This document shows, piece by piece, positions 14,825 through 23,415 of a stretch of 32,175 nucleotides of DNA. The notes below the pieces were generated by a model, which did not search any database, was not told the DNA's origin, and saw only the letters and a program-made list of their open reading frames with translations. The stretch is from an uncultured Pseudomonadota bacterium (GTDB taxonomy: Bacteria; Pseudomonadota; Gammaproteobacteria; Steroidobacterales; Steroidobacteraceae): contig CAISHQ010000002.1 of NCBI GenBank assembly GCA_903885195.1, positions 1 through 32,175 on the forward strand, in the 5' to 3' direction. Numbering within the stretch: the first letter of the stretch is position 1; each line of letters starts with the position of its first letter. The translations under genes were made by a program, and so were the position numbers.

Positions 14825-15973
14825 ATGGTTGACGGCATGAGTGTCGTGGCGCTGCGCGCGGATCGCGTCCTGTTGGCTGACGGGTTCGTGCCCGGAATGA
14901 ATGTTCTCATCGCAGATGGGATCGTGGTTGATGTCTGTCCCGACTCACGACGCCCTCACGACGCATCGGTTCGTGTGCTGGAGGGGGATCTCGTACCGGG
15001 ATTCATCGACCTGCAGGTCAACGGTGGCGGCGGGGTCTTGTTCAATGATCACCCTGATCTCGAGGGTGTCCGTAGTATCGCAGCGGCACATCGACGATTT
15101 GGATCGACGGGTCTGCTGCCCACGGTGATCAGTGACGACCTGAAGGTTGTGGCCGAGGCTATTCGCGCCACAGATGCTGCCATCGAGGCGGGCGTGCCCG
15201 GAGTGCTCGGTCGTCATATTGAGGGGCCCTTTATCAACGTGGCCAAGCGCGGAATCCACGTGGCCGAGAAGATCCAAACTTTGGATGAGCGGGCGCTGGA
15301 CGTTCTGAGCTCGGCACGGCATGGCCGAACGCTCGTCACGCTGGCGCCCGAGCAAGTGCCTGCGGGTGCGATTCGCGAGCTCGTGCGGCGCGGCGTGATC
15401 GTGGCGGCCGGACACACGCTTGCCTCGTATGCGCAACTCGATCTCGCGCGACAGGAAGGACTGCGTGGGTTCACCCACGTCTTCAATGCAATGAGCCCCC
15501 TTGGCAGTCGCGAGCCCGGTGCAGTTGGTGCGGCAGCGGACTTTGACGATTGCTGGGCCGGCGTGATCGCCGATGGGGAGCACGTGCATGCTGCGGCGCT
15601 ACGGTGGATGTTGAAGGCGAAGGGACCTGAGCGGCTCGTGCTGGTGACCGATGCCATGCCTCCGGTAGGCACCACAGCAAGCGCGTTTACGTTGCAGGGC
15701 AGCGAGATTCAAGTGATCAACGGCCGCTGCATCGATCACAGCGGCACGCTGGCTGGATCGGTGCTCGATATGGCTTCTGCCGTGCAGCGCGCGAGTGAGT
15801 TGATGCGAGTGGATCGTGCCGTGGCCGTGCGTATGGCGAGCTCGACACCGGCGTCGGTGCTCGGCCTCGAGCACGAGCGCGGGCACATCGCCGCAGGCTA
15901 TCGAGCGGATTTGGTGTTGCTGTCGTCGGAGGGAGCGGTGCGCGAAGTCTGGGTGGCGGGCGCGACGGGCTGA
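14825..15973 (+). CDS. nagA: N-acetylglucosamine-6-phosphate deacetylase
   Basis: A 382-residue amidohydrolase-fold enzyme with the NagA signatures: GFIDLQVNGGGGVLFND, the metal-binding HIEGPFI, AAGHTLASYAQ, FTHVFNAMSPL with substrate-contacting His and Asn, and the catalytic Asp in LVTDAMPPVG. It removes acetate from GlcNAc-6-P to give GlcN-6-P. ATG 14825 is chosen because AGAGG lies at 14809-14813; ATG 14837 is an alternative, and the longer upstream frame covers the riboswitch. Transcribed divergently from btuB. Its last 76 bp overlap the 3' end of the convergent kinase gene. With murQ and the kinase it forms an amino-sugar recycling group. Confidence 0.95.
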   Translation: MVDGMSVVALRADRVLLADGFVPGMNVLIADGIVVDVCPDSRRPHDASVRVLEGDLVPGFIDLQVNGGGGVLFNDHPDLEGVRSIAAAHRRFGSTGLLPTVISDDLKVVAEAIRATDAAIEAGVPGVLGRHIEGPFINVAKRGIHVAEKIQTLDERALDVLSSARHGRTLVTLAPEQVPAGAIRELVRRGVIVAAGHTLASYAQLDLARQEGLRGFTHVFNAMSPLGSREPGAVGAAADFDDCWAGVIADGEHVHAAALRWMLKAKGPERLVLVTDAMPPVGTTASAFTLQGSEIQVINGRCIDHSGTLAGSVLDMASAVQRASELMRVDRAVAVRMASSTPASVLGLEHERGHIAAGYRADLVLLSSEGAVREVWVAGATG

Positions 15974-16842
15974 CCGGGCGGTAGTCCGCGGGTGCGGGCA
16001 AGGTGAATGGCGCCGCTCAACGCATCGCCGAGCGGTTCACGCAAGCGACTGCGCACGCTCACCGACAACCATTCGCGCAGTCGGGGCGCGAGGCCACCCA
16101 TCAGGCAACACTGCGGCACGCCCCGCTCGAACAGCGTATTGATCAGTCGATCGATGCGCTGCGCGGACTCCTGCACGATGGGCTCAGCTACCGCATCACC
16201 ACGCCCTGCATGATCCATCACCAGCGGCGCGAAGGCGGCGAACGCCGTCGCGTTGGCCGTGTCCATCCAGGCGATGATCTCTGCGGCCGAGTCCGAAAAA
16301 TAGGCGAGCAGTTCGTGCGTCATCCCCGAGTGGGCGATACGTCCATCGCGTGCCCACAAGCAACGTCGAATCGCTTGCAGGCCGAGATCTGCACCGCTGC
16401 CCTCGTCGGAGATCGGAAATCCGTAGCCACCGACCACGATGGTTTCGCCATTGACGCGACCGAAGCCGATGCTTCCGGTACCGACGATCACAATGCCGCC
16501 ATCTGCGCCGTCGTGTGCGCCGATGCAGGCGATGGCTGCATCGCTGGCGAAGGCGATGGTCTCGAAAGGGAACGGATGTGAACGCAGGCTTTGCAGCACG
16601 CCACGTCGATTGAGACCCGCAATACCGAGGCCTGCCTGAATGCTGCGTAGAGCGGCCTCGTCGAGGCCTGCTGATTTCGTGGCGCTCTGCCACGCTGCGT
16701 TGATTTCACGGAATGCAGCATCAAGACCAACGCGCGTGTTGGCGGGCCCGGCTTCGCCGGTGCCAAGGATCTGGCCGTGTGGGTCGACAAGACGTGCCCG
16801 CGTGTGCGTGCCACCCGCATCGATTCCCAGAAAAAAAGCCAT
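15898..16842 (-). CDS. BadF/BadG-type ATPase, likely N-acetylglucosamine kinase
   Basis: A 314-residue ASKHA-fold kinase. The N-terminal FLGIDAGGTHTRARLVD is the phosphate-1 loop. GLGIAGLNRRG, FASDAAIACIGAHDGADGGIVIVGTGSIGFGRV and GGYGFPISDEGSGADLGLQAIRR follow the pattern of GlcNAc and glucosamine kinases of the BadF/BadG/BcrA/BcrD family, with Asp and GTGS phosphate-2 elements. The CLMGGLAPRLREWL block is the adenosine motif. The neighbours nagA and murQ support GlcNAc as substrate. ATG 16842 is where the fold begins; an ATG at 16878 would reach into murQ. The last ~25 residues are a proline/serine-rich tail read through the antisense of nagA. Only 35 bp separate its start from murQ. Confidence 0.85.
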   Translation of the reverse strand: MAFFLGIDAGGTHTRARLVDPHGQILGTGEAGPANTRVGLDAAFREINAAWQSATKSAGLDEAALRSIQAGLGIAGLNRRGVLQSLRSHPFPFETIAFASDAAIACIGAHDGADGGIVIVGTGSIGFGRVNGETIVVGGYGFPISDEGSGADLGLQAIRRCLWARDGRIAHSGMTHELLAYFSDSAAEIIAWMDTANATAFAAFAPLVMDHAGRGDAVAEPIVQESAQRIDRLINTLFERGVPQCCLMGGLAPRLREWLSVSVRSRLREPLGDALSGAIHLARTRGLPPGQPVAPATQTSRTAPSDDSNTKSAR

Positions 16843-16877
16843 GCCGAAAATGGTAGGCTCGGTCCTGCGTTGTGGCA

Positions 16878-17828
16878 ATGGGCCCCTCTGCAGTGACGCG
16901 AGTCTTCACCGTGGCGACCGAACATCTCGATCCCCGCTCCATCGATCTAGACCTGCGCGCATCGACCGACGTCGCCGCCTTGCTCATCGACTCGCAGCGC
17001 GAAGCCGTCCATACCCTGTCCGAGTGCATCGCACCCCTCGCAGCAGCCATCGATGCTGCGGTTGCTCGACTGCGCGCCACGGACGGTCGCTTGATCTACG
17101 CGGGCGCAGGCACTTCCGGCCGCCTCGCGGTGCAGGATGGCGTGGAGTTGTGGCCCACCTACAGTTGGCCGATGGATCGGCTGGGATTCGTGCTTGCGGG
17201 CGGACTTGAGGCCATGGTGGGCAGCGTCGAGGGCGCCGAAGACGACACGGTGGCCGCTCGAGCCGCGATGGCTGCACTGGAGCCCGGAGGCGACGATGTC
17301 GTGATTGGCGTCGCCGCCAGTGGCTCGACACCCTTTACGGTGGAGGCGGTTCGGTGGGCGCGTGCAGCAGGCGCGCTCGCCATCGGGCTCAGCAGCAACG
17401 ACACGGCGCCCTTGCTGCAGGGCGTCGATCACCCCGTCTGCCTGCGCTCGGGACCGGAGATGGTTGCAGGCTCAACGCGGCTGGCCGCGGGTACCTTGCA
17501 GAAGATCGCCCTTAATACGCTCTCCACCGGAATCATGGTTCGGCTCGGCCGTGTCTATGGTGGCCGAATGGTCAGCATGCGCAGCTCGAATCAGAAACTT
17601 CGGCGACGCGCGGCAGCGATGGTGGCTGGCCTGTGCGGGGTGACGGCCGAGGAGGGTTTGCAGGTAGTGGAGCGCGCCGAGGGCGACATACGGCTGGCGA
17701 GTTTGCTGGCCCTGGGGGCAGGCGAGGCGGCGGCCCGCGACGCCCTGCTCGCCACCGACGGCAACCTGCGTGAGGCGCTTGCGAACCTGCGGCGCGACGG
17801 CCTGTTGGTCCGCGACTTTCGAGTATGA
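16878..17828 (+). CDS. murQ: N-acetylmuramic acid 6-phosphate etherase
   Basis: A 316-residue SIS-domain lyase. Signature blocks are TEHLDPRSIDLDLRAS at the N-terminus, the sugar-phosphate loop GAGTSGRLAVQD at about residues 76-87, the catalytic Glu90 (VELWPTYSW), and the second glutamate in VEGAEDDTVAARAAM. The C-terminal AGSTRLAAGTLQKIALNTLSTGIM helix and a small UBA-like end are also typical. The enzyme splits MurNAc-6-P into GlcNAc-6-P and lactate, and GlcNAc-6-P is the substrate of NagA nearby. ATG 16878 is preferred over GTG 16872. The 35-bp gap to the divergent kinase leaves no room for two separate promoters. Identity is good; the exact start is less sure. Confidence 0.92.
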   Translation: MGPSAVTRVFTVATEHLDPRSIDLDLRASTDVAALLIDSQREAVHTLSECIAPLAAAIDAAVARLRATDGRLIYAGAGTSGRLAVQDGVELWPTYSWPMDRLGFVLAGGLEAMVGSVEGAEDDTVAARAAMAALEPGGDDVVIGVAASGSTPFTVEAVRWARAAGALAIGLSSNDTAPLLQGVDHPVCLRSGPEMVAGSTRLAAGTLQKIALNTLSTGIMVRLGRVYGGRMVSMRSSNQKLRRRAAAMVAGLCGVTAEEGLQVVERAEGDIRLASLLALGAGEAAARDALLATDGNLREALANLRRDGLLVRDFRV

Positions 17829-17861
17829 TTCGCGGGCTCGAAAGACATAGATGAGGTTGCC

Positions 17862-19460
17862 ATGTCCCTGACGATCGGTGTTCCGCGCGAAATCTTTGCC
17901 GGCGAGAAGCGGGTCGCCACGGTTCCTGAAGTCGTCGAGAAACTCGTCAAGCTCGGGTTCAAGGTCGTCGTTGAGAGTGGCGCTGGTGATGCGGCCAACT
18001 TCAGCGACGATGCCTACCGTGGCGCGGGCGCTACCGTGGTGCCGGTCGGCGGTGAGGTGTGGTCGGCCGCCGACATGATCTTCAAGGTTCGCGCACCCGC
18101 TGCGAGCGAGGTTGCACTGCTCAAGCCCGCCACTACCGTCATCAGTTTCGTGTGGCCTGCGCAGAACCCCGAGTTGATGCAGCAGATGGCCGATCGCAAG
18201 CTCACCGTGCTGGCCATGGACAGCGTGCCGCGCATCTCGCGCGCCCAAAAAATGGACGCGCTGTCCTCCATGGCCAACATTGCCGGTTACCGCGCCGTGA
18301 TCGAGGCAGCGCACCACTTCGGGCGATTCTTCACCGGCCAGATCACCGCGGCGGGCAAGGTGCCGCCGGCCAAAGTATTCGTGATCGGCGCGGGCGTGGC
18401 GGGGCTCGCCGCGCTCGGTGCAGCCGTGGGCCTCGGTGCCATCGTGCGCGCCAACGACACGCGCCCCGAAGTCGCCGATCAGGTGAAGTCGATGGGTGCC
18501 GAGTTCGTGCCGGTCGACTATCAGGAAGAAGGCACCGGCGTCGGCGGCTATGCCAAGGTCATGAGCGAGGGCTTCCAGAAGGCGCAGCGCGAGACCTTTG
18601 CCAAGCAGGCCAAGGACGTCGACATCATCATCACGACCGCGCTCATCCCGGGCAAGCCGGCGCCGAAGCTGATTACCGAGGAGATGCTGCGCTCGATGCG
18701 TCCGGGCAGCGTCATCGTCGATCTCGCCGCAGAGCAGGGCGGCAACTGCGAGTGGACCGTACCGGGCCAGGTCGTAGTTCGGGAGGGCATCACGGTGATC
18801 GGCTATACCGATTTGCCGAGCCGACTGGCCAAGCAGTCATCGACCCTATACGCCACGAACCTGCTGCGGCTCACTGAGGAGCTGTGCAAGACCAAGGATG
18901 GGCGCATCGACGTCAATTTCGACGATGAGGCCATCCGCGGTGCGACGGTCATCAAGGAAGGCGCTATCACTTGGCCGCCTCCGCCGCCCAAATTGTCGGC
19001 AGCTCCGCCCCAGGCCAAACCCGCTGCAGCGGCGCCCGCGATGGCGCCTAAGAAAAGCTCGCACGGTCATGGCGCATCGAGTGAACCGGCTTCGACGAAG
19101 AGTCTCGCGATCACCTTTGGTGTAGGCGCGCTGCTCTTCTGGTTGATGGGCGCCTACGCGCCGGCGTCGTTTCTCGCGCACTTCACGGTGTTCGTGCTCG
19201 CCTGTTTCATTGGCTACATGGTGGTGTGGAACGTGACGCCGTCGCTGCACACGCCGCTGATGAGCGTCACCAACGCGATCTCGAGCATCATTGCGGTGGG
19301 CGCCCTGATTCAGGTCGCACCGCCTATCGATGCGGCAACGAGTGATCGACCCGATCGGCTGATTCTCGGCCTTGCGGTGGTTGCCATCACGCTCACGGCG
19401 ATCAACATGTTCGGTGGCTTTGCCGTCACCCGTCGCATGCTTGCGATGTTCCGGAAATAA
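17862..19460 (+). CDS. pntA: NAD(P) transhydrogenase subunit alpha
   Basis: A 532-residue protein combining domain I and part of the membrane domain in one chain, as in E. coli. IGVPREIFAGEKRVATVPE opens the NAD-binding domain. RAQKMDALSSMANIAGYRA and GQITAAGKVPPAKVFVIGAGVAGL hold the NAD(H) site. A proline/alanine-rich linker (~residues 370-400) leads to about four C-terminal membrane helices. The complex uses proton flow to drive NADH + NADP+ to NAD+ + NADPH. GATGAGG at 17851-17857 supports the ATG. pntB starts 12 bp downstream. TATGAT at 17824-17829 could be its -10 box, but the -35 is poor. Confidence 0.97.
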   Translation: MSLTIGVPREIFAGEKRVATVPEVVEKLVKLGFKVVVESGAGDAANFSDDAYRGAGATVVPVGGEVWSAADMIFKVRAPAASEVALLKPATTVISFVWPAQNPELMQQMADRKLTVLAMDSVPRISRAQKMDALSSMANIAGYRAVIEAAHHFGRFFTGQITAAGKVPPAKVFVIGAGVAGLAALGAAVGLGAIVRANDTRPEVADQVKSMGAEFVPVDYQEEGTGVGGYAKVMSEGFQKAQRETFAKQAKDVDIIITTALIPGKPAPKLITEEMLRSMRPGSVIVDLAAEQGGNCEWTVPGQVVVREGITVIGYTDLPSRLAKQSSTLYATNLLRLTEELCKTKDGRIDVNFDDEAIRGATVIKEGAITWPPPPPKLSAAPPQAKPAAAAPAMAPKKSSHGHGASSEPASTKSLAITFGVGALLFWLMGAYAPASFLAHFTVFVLACFIGYMVVWNVTPSLHTPLMSVTNAISSIIAVGALIQVAPPIDAATSDRPDRLILGLAVVAITLTAINMFGGFAVTRRMLAMFRK

Positions 19461-19472
19461 GGAGTCAGCGAC

Positions 19473-20885
19473 GTGTCTGAAAGCCTCGCAACGGTTGCCT
19501 ACATCGGCGCAGCCATTCTGTTCATTTTGAGTCTCGGCGGCCTCTCCAACCCGGAGACCTCACGCCGCGGCAATTTCTACGGCATCGTCGGCATGACCAT
19601 TGCCGTGCTCGCCACAGTGCTGGGACCCCGGGTCACGGCAGCGGGAGTGCCGTGGATTATCGGCGCACTCGCGGTGGGCGGGGGTATCGGTCTCTATGCC
19701 GCACGCAAGGTGCAGATGACCCAGATGCCGGAGCTCGTGGCGCTGATGCACAGCCTCGTGGGTCTTGCGGCCTGCCTCGTGGGCTTCGCGAGTTATGTCG
19801 ACACCTCGATCCAGTTCGGGGGTGCGGAGAAGGCCATCCATGAGGTGGAGATCTACATCGGCATCCTGATCGGTGCGGTCACCTTCTCAGGCTCCATCAT
19901 CGCATTCGGCAAACTCTCCGGAAAAATCGGCGGCAAGCCGCTGCTGTTGCCGGGGCGGCATTGGCTCAACCTGATCGCCTTGCTGGTCGTGATCTGGTTC
20001 GGCTATCTCTTCCTGCAAGCGCACGATCCCGCGGCCGGAATGATGCCGTTGATCGTGATGACGGTTATCGCGCTGCTCTTTGGCATCCATATGGTGATGG
20101 CTATCGGCGGTGCGGACATGCCGGTGGTGGTTTCGATGCTCAACAGCTACTCGGGTTGGGCGGCCGCAGCCACCGGGTTCATGCTCGCCAACGATCTGCT
20201 GATCGTGACGGGTGCGTTGGTGGGCTCATCGGGCGCGATCCTCTCGTACATCATGTGTCGCGCGATGAATCGCAATTTCGTCAGCGTCATTGCGGGTGGC
20301 TTTGGTACGGGAGCCGGCGCTGCGTCCGCGGCTTCGGGTGCTGCCCAGCCCGCCGGTGAGGTCGTCGCCGTCAGCGCTGCAGAGACCGCAGAGATGCTGC
20401 GCGCTGCCAAGAACGTCATCATCATCCCGGGCTACGGTATGGCCGTGGCGCAGGCCCAGCACACGGTCTATGAAATCACCAAGCTGCTGCGTGAAAAGGG
20501 CGTCAACGTGCGTTTCGGTATCCACCCGGTTGCAGGTCGCATGCCCGGTCACATGAACGTGCTGCTCGCCGAAGCCAAAGTTCCCTACGACATCGTCCTC
20601 GAGATGGACGAAATCAACGACGATTTCTCTGATACCGACGTGTCGATCGTCATTGGTGCCAACGACATCGTGAACCCGGCTGCGGAGGACGATCCGACAA
20701 GTCCGATCGCCGGCATGCCGGTGTTGCAGGTGTGGAAGTCGAAGACCTCCATCGTCATGAAGCGCTCCATGGCCTCGGGCTACGCGGGTGTCGACAATCC
20801 GCTGTTCTTCAAGGAGAACAATCGGATGTTGTTCGGTGATGCCAAGAAGATGCTCGACGAAGTGCTGGGAGCGCTGAAGGCGTGA
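19473..20885 (+). CDS. pntB: NAD(P) transhydrogenase subunit beta
   Basis: A 470-residue subunit. About nine membrane helices fill residues 5-265, including the [23 protein letters not shown] segment with the proton-channel histidine. The soluble NADP(H)-binding domain III follows, with [68 protein letters not shown] and the C-terminal MLFGDAKKM. It partners PntA. GGAG at 19461-19464 precedes the GTG start. Its stop overlaps the start of the SDR gene as GTGA. Confidence 0.97.
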   Translation: MSESLATVAYIGAAILFILSLGGLSNPETSRRGNFYGIVGMTIAVLATVLGPRVTAAGVPWIIGALAVGGGIGLYAARKVQMTQMPELVALMHSLVGLAACLVGFASYVDTSIQFGGAEKAIHEVEIYIGILIGAVTFSGSIIAFGKLSGKIGGKPLLLPGRHWLNLIALLVVIWFGYLFLQAHDPAAGMMPLIVMTVIALLFGIHMVMAIGGADMPVVVSMLNSYSGWAAAATGFMLANDLLIVTGALVGSSGAILSYIMCRAMNRNFVSVIAGGFGTGAGAASAASGAAQPAGEVVAVSAAETAEMLRAAKNVIIIPGYGMAVAQAQHTVYEITKLLREKGVNVRFGIHPVAGRMPGHMNVLLAEAKVPYDIVLEMDEINDDFSDTDVSIVIGANDIVNPAAEDDPTSPIAGMPVLQVWKSKTSIVMKRSMASGYAGVDNPLFFKENNRMLFGDAKKMLDEVLGALKA

Positions 20886-21634
20886 GACTCGCCGGACGAG
20901 TTGCGCTCGTCACCGGCAGCAGCTCGGGTATCGGCCGCGGCGTAGCTCTCGCTTTCGCGAGCGAGGGCGCGGATGTCGTCATCAATCACCCGACCGCTGC
21001 TGAGACCGCGGCGGCCGAGGAGGTCGCGGCCGCGGTTCGCCAGGCCGGGCGCCGCGCACTCGTCGTGCGCGCCGATGTCAGCCAGGAGGCTGAGGTCGAG
21101 CGACTGGTTGCTGCCGCCCGCGATGCCTTCGGACACATCGATATTCTCGTAAACAATGCAGGCATTGCTGCAGCCGCTGCGGTGCACGAGATGACCACCG
21201 AGACCTGGGATCGGGTGCTTGGCGTGCATCTGCGCGGTACGTTCATGATGACTCGCGCGGTGCTCGGCGAGATGTATGCCCGCAACTCGGGTCGCATCAT
21301 CAACACGGCGTCGCAACTCGCGTACAAGGGTGCCGCCGGTTTCAGTGCCTACACGGCAGCGAAGGGCGCCATCATTTCCTTCACCCGCAGCACCGCCCTC
21401 GAGATCGGCGCGCGCAACATCACCGTCAACTGTATCGCGCCCGGCGCGACCCTGACGCCGATACTGGACGATGTACCCGCCGACACGCTCGAGGCTATCC
21501 GACGGGCCATACCGCTCGGGCGCATTGCGGAGGTGGCTGATATCGTTCCGGCTTACGTGTTCCTCGCAGGGGACGATGCGAGGCACTTCCAGGGACAGTG
21601 CCTGAGTCCGAACGGCGGCGACGTATTTCTTTGA
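20882..21634 (+). CDS. Short-chain dehydrogenase/reductase (FabG-like)
   Basis: A 250-residue classical SDR. The cofactor loop is [10 protein letters not shown] at residues 11-20, followed by NNAG near 93. The catalytic Ser-Tyr-Lys set is in [10 protein letters not shown] and YTAAKGA. The C-terminal SPNGGDVFL takes the place of the usual DGGxxxx end. The cofactor is probably NADPH, as in FabG relatives, though the residue after strand 2 (HPTAAET) does not settle it. Substrates in this family are 3-oxoacyl thioesters, sugars or alcohols, and none can be assigned. The GTG start overlaps the pntB stop by 4 bp, so it is translated with the transhydrogenase. The gene ends at a terminator hairpin. 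Confidence 0.88.
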   Translation: MRLAGRVALVTGSSSGIGRGVALAFASEGADVVINHPTAAETAAAEEVAAAVRQAGRRALVVRADVSQEAEVERLVAAARDAFGHIDILVNNAGIAAAAAVHEMTTETWDRVLGVHLRGTFMMTRAVLGEMYARNSGRIINTASQLAYKGAAGFSAYTAAKGAIISFTRSTALEIGARNITVNCIAPGATLTPILDDVPADTLEAIRRAIPLGRIAEVADIVPAYVFLAGDDARHFQGQCLSPNGGDVFL

Positions 21635-21657
21635 GTCGTTGATCGCTCTTCGAGTCG

Positions 21658-21677
21658 CTGAGCGTCGCTCAGGTTTT
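21658..21677 (+). terminator. Intrinsic terminator after the pntAB-SDR operon
   Basis: CTGAGC at 21658-21663 and GCTCAG at 21667-21672 form a perfect six-base-pair stem with a three-base loop, followed by G and TTTT. It lies 24 bp after the SDR stop and overlaps the stop codon of the convergent epimerase-like gene. The stem is short for an intrinsic terminator. Confidence 0.55.
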
Positions 21678-22769
21678 CGCATTGAGCACGGTAGTCTCGC
21701 GCTCGGCCGACAGGCCTGCCTTGAGTTCCTGTTGCTCCTTGAGCGGACGCTGCAGGTGCCAGGCCAGCGTATCGCGAGCCGTGACCTCCAGCGATCTGAT
21801 CGTGAGCCCGGCGCGCCGCGCGCGATCAGTGCTCGTCGCGGCGAAGCCCGCACCGTCGCCAACCGGAGGAACCCAGACCGGCATGTCGGACCATGGCGCG
21901 ACGTTTTGCTTCTCCAGAAATTCCGCCGAGCGCCAGATCGGTTTGGCGGGCTGCGCGGGCTTTGCGAGTTTGGACGCGGCCGTGATGGAAGCCTGGATCA
22001 GCTGGCCCATGTTGAATTGTCCCGAAGCCGAGACGATGTTGAAGGTGCCCGCGAGTTGCTGCTCCAACGCAAGCACGGCGAAGGCTGCCAGATCCCGTGC
22101 ATCGATTACTTGAATGGGGTCGGTCGGTTGGCCCGGCGCCAGCATGTCGCCACCGCGGGCGGCGCGGGCAGGCCAGTAGGTGAATCGATCGGTGTTGTCC
22201 TCCGGCCCGACGATCAAGCCGGGTCGCAGCACGATGGTGCGCGCGGCGCCGAAGCTGCGCTCGGCCGCCGTTTCACACGCCGCTTTCAGTGGTCCGTAGG
22301 TGGCCCCGTCGACGGTCTCGGTGGAGGGGTCGGCGAGCTTACCGACGGGCGAGCGCTCATCGTTCGGCGTCGCGAGGCTCGCATAGGCCGAGATCGAGGA
22401 AATGAACAGATATCGGTTTGCCCGCGCCTTAAGTAACTCGCCGGTGAGAGTGACGTGGCGGGGCACGTACCCCGAATTGTCGATGACCGCATCCCAGGAG
22501 CCTGTAGCCAGACCTTCGAGTTGTCCGTTGCGGTCACCGAGGATCCGTTCGATTTGTGGCAGGCGGTCCGTCTTGGTGCGTCCACGATTGAAGAACGTCA
22601 GCGAATGACCGCGCGAGAGTGCGTACTCGGCCATGTGCAGGCCGATGAATCGGGTGCCGCCGAGGATGAGGATGCGCAGGGGCTTGGTCGCCTTGGTGGC
22701 TTGCGCCCAGGTGGACTGTGAGCTGAGGCCCACTGCGGCGGTGGCAGCCAGAAATGTTCTGCGTTTCAT
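21669..22769 (-). CDS. NAD-dependent epimerase/dehydratase-like protein with Tat-type signal
   Basis: A 366-residue extended-SDR protein. The first 22 residues are a signal: KRRTFLAATAAVGLSSQSTWAQ, with a twin-arginine core and an AxA-like cut site. A Rossmann domain follows with the loop LGGTRFIG, then FISSISAY and a Y-G-P-L-K catalytic pair. The C-terminal part ends in a helical region with DTLAWHLQ, typical of epimerase-like proteins. A cytoplasmic nucleotide cofactor with a Tat signal suggests it is exported with NAD(P) already bound. AAAGGA lies 9 bases before ATG 22769, inside the end of the methyltransferase gene. It is the last gene of the bchI-bchD-methyltransferase group. The substrate is unknown. 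Confidence 0.87.
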   Translation of the reverse strand: MKRRTFLAATAAVGLSSQSTWAQATKATKPLRILILGGTRFIGLHMAEYALSRGHSLTFFNRGRTKTDRLPQIERILGDRNGQLEGLATGSWDAVIDNSGYVPRHVTLTGELLKARANRYLFISSISAYASLATPNDERSPVGKLADPSTETVDGATYGPLKAACETAAERSFGAARTIVLRPGLIVGPEDNTDRFTYWPARAARGGDMLAPGQPTDPIQVIDARDLAAFAVLALEQQLAGTFNIVSASGQFNMGQLIQASITAASKLAKPAQPAKPIWRSAEFLEKQNVAPWSDMPVWVPPVGDGAGFAATSTDRARRAGLTIRSLEVTARDTLAWHLQRPLKEQQELKAGLSAERETTVLNAKT

Positions 22770-22775
22770 GCGAGG

Positions 22776-23405
22776 TCATCCTTTCATTGGGGTGGCAGTG
22801 CCGCTCGTGAACCAGCCCACGATACGCGGCAAGCGTTCGACATATCGCTCCGCAACGAGTTCCGAATCGATGGCGAAGCCTGCGTGTTCTATGAGTGTAC
22901 GAATTGGTCGATTCAAATGGCAGCCTCCGCCCACGCGCTTTTGCAGCGGAGTCAACCGATGCTGCCACTTCGCGATGCGCGGGTCGGGTGATTGGCCGTG
23001 TTCGAGAAACAAAAAGCGTCCGCTCGGATGCAAGACGCGTCGAATTTCCGCGAGGGCTTGATCCACTTGGGCAATCGAACACAGCGTGAACGTGCTGACC
23101 ACGGTGTCGAAACTGTCGGTGTCAAACGGCAGGCGTTCGGCGAACAGTGCGTGACTGATCACCTCCCGACCGCTGTCGGCGATATGTTTTCTCGCACGCT
23201 GAGACAGCATCGCATCAGGCTCGACGATCTCAATGCGGCGGACGCCAGAGGGGTAGTAGGGCAGATTTGCGCCCGTGCCGAAGCCGATCTCGAGAATCCG
23301 ACCTTGCGCGCTGCCCACCACCGGAGCGCGATGTCGGCCGAGTCGCGGATCGTGCATCACGGCCTCGAGCAGCCGCGGCAGGACATGTCTGGCGTAGAAA
23401 CCCAC
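22776..23405 (-). CDS. Class I SAM-dependent methyltransferase (UbiE/METTL7-like)
   Basis: A 209-residue protein. From GTG 23405 it begins GFYARHVLPRLLEAVM, the usual opening of METTL7/UbiE-like bacterial methyltransferases, which is why this start is preferred to a longer one inside bchD. SAM-binding motif I is ILEIGFGTGANLPYYP, then IEIVEPDAML, LPFDTDSFDTVVSTFTLCSI and the post-core VLHPSGRFLFLEHG. The start is 10 bp after the bchD stop. In chlorophyll synthesis the step after Mg chelation is methylation by BchM. This protein does not look like BchM to me, so a tetrapyrrole role is only suggested by position. Confidence 0.88.
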   Translation of the reverse strand: MGFYARHVLPRLLEAVMHDPRLGRHRAPVVGSAQGRILEIGFGTGANLPYYPSGVRRIEIVEPDAMLSQRARKHIADSGREVISHALFAERLPFDTDSFDTVVSTFTLCSIAQVDQALAEIRRVLHPSGRFLFLEHGQSPDPRIAKWQHRLTPLQKRVGGGCHLNRPIRTLIEHAGFAIDSELVAERYVERLPRIVGWFTSGTATPMKG

Positions 23406-23415
23406 GGAGAGGATT

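Noticed and set aside
17805-17835. TATGAT at 17824-17829 as a pntA promoter
   Set aside because: The -10 box is good but no acceptable -35 lies at 16-18 bp, and it sits in the end of murQ.
18059-18877. A 272-codon plus-strand frame inside pntA
   Set aside because: It lies in another frame of pntA and shows only Arg/Gly/His-rich composition.
20780-21862. A 360-codon minus-strand frame across pntB and the SDR
   Set aside because: Antisense to two clear enzymes, with low-complexity Arg/Ser/Ala composition and no recognisable domain.
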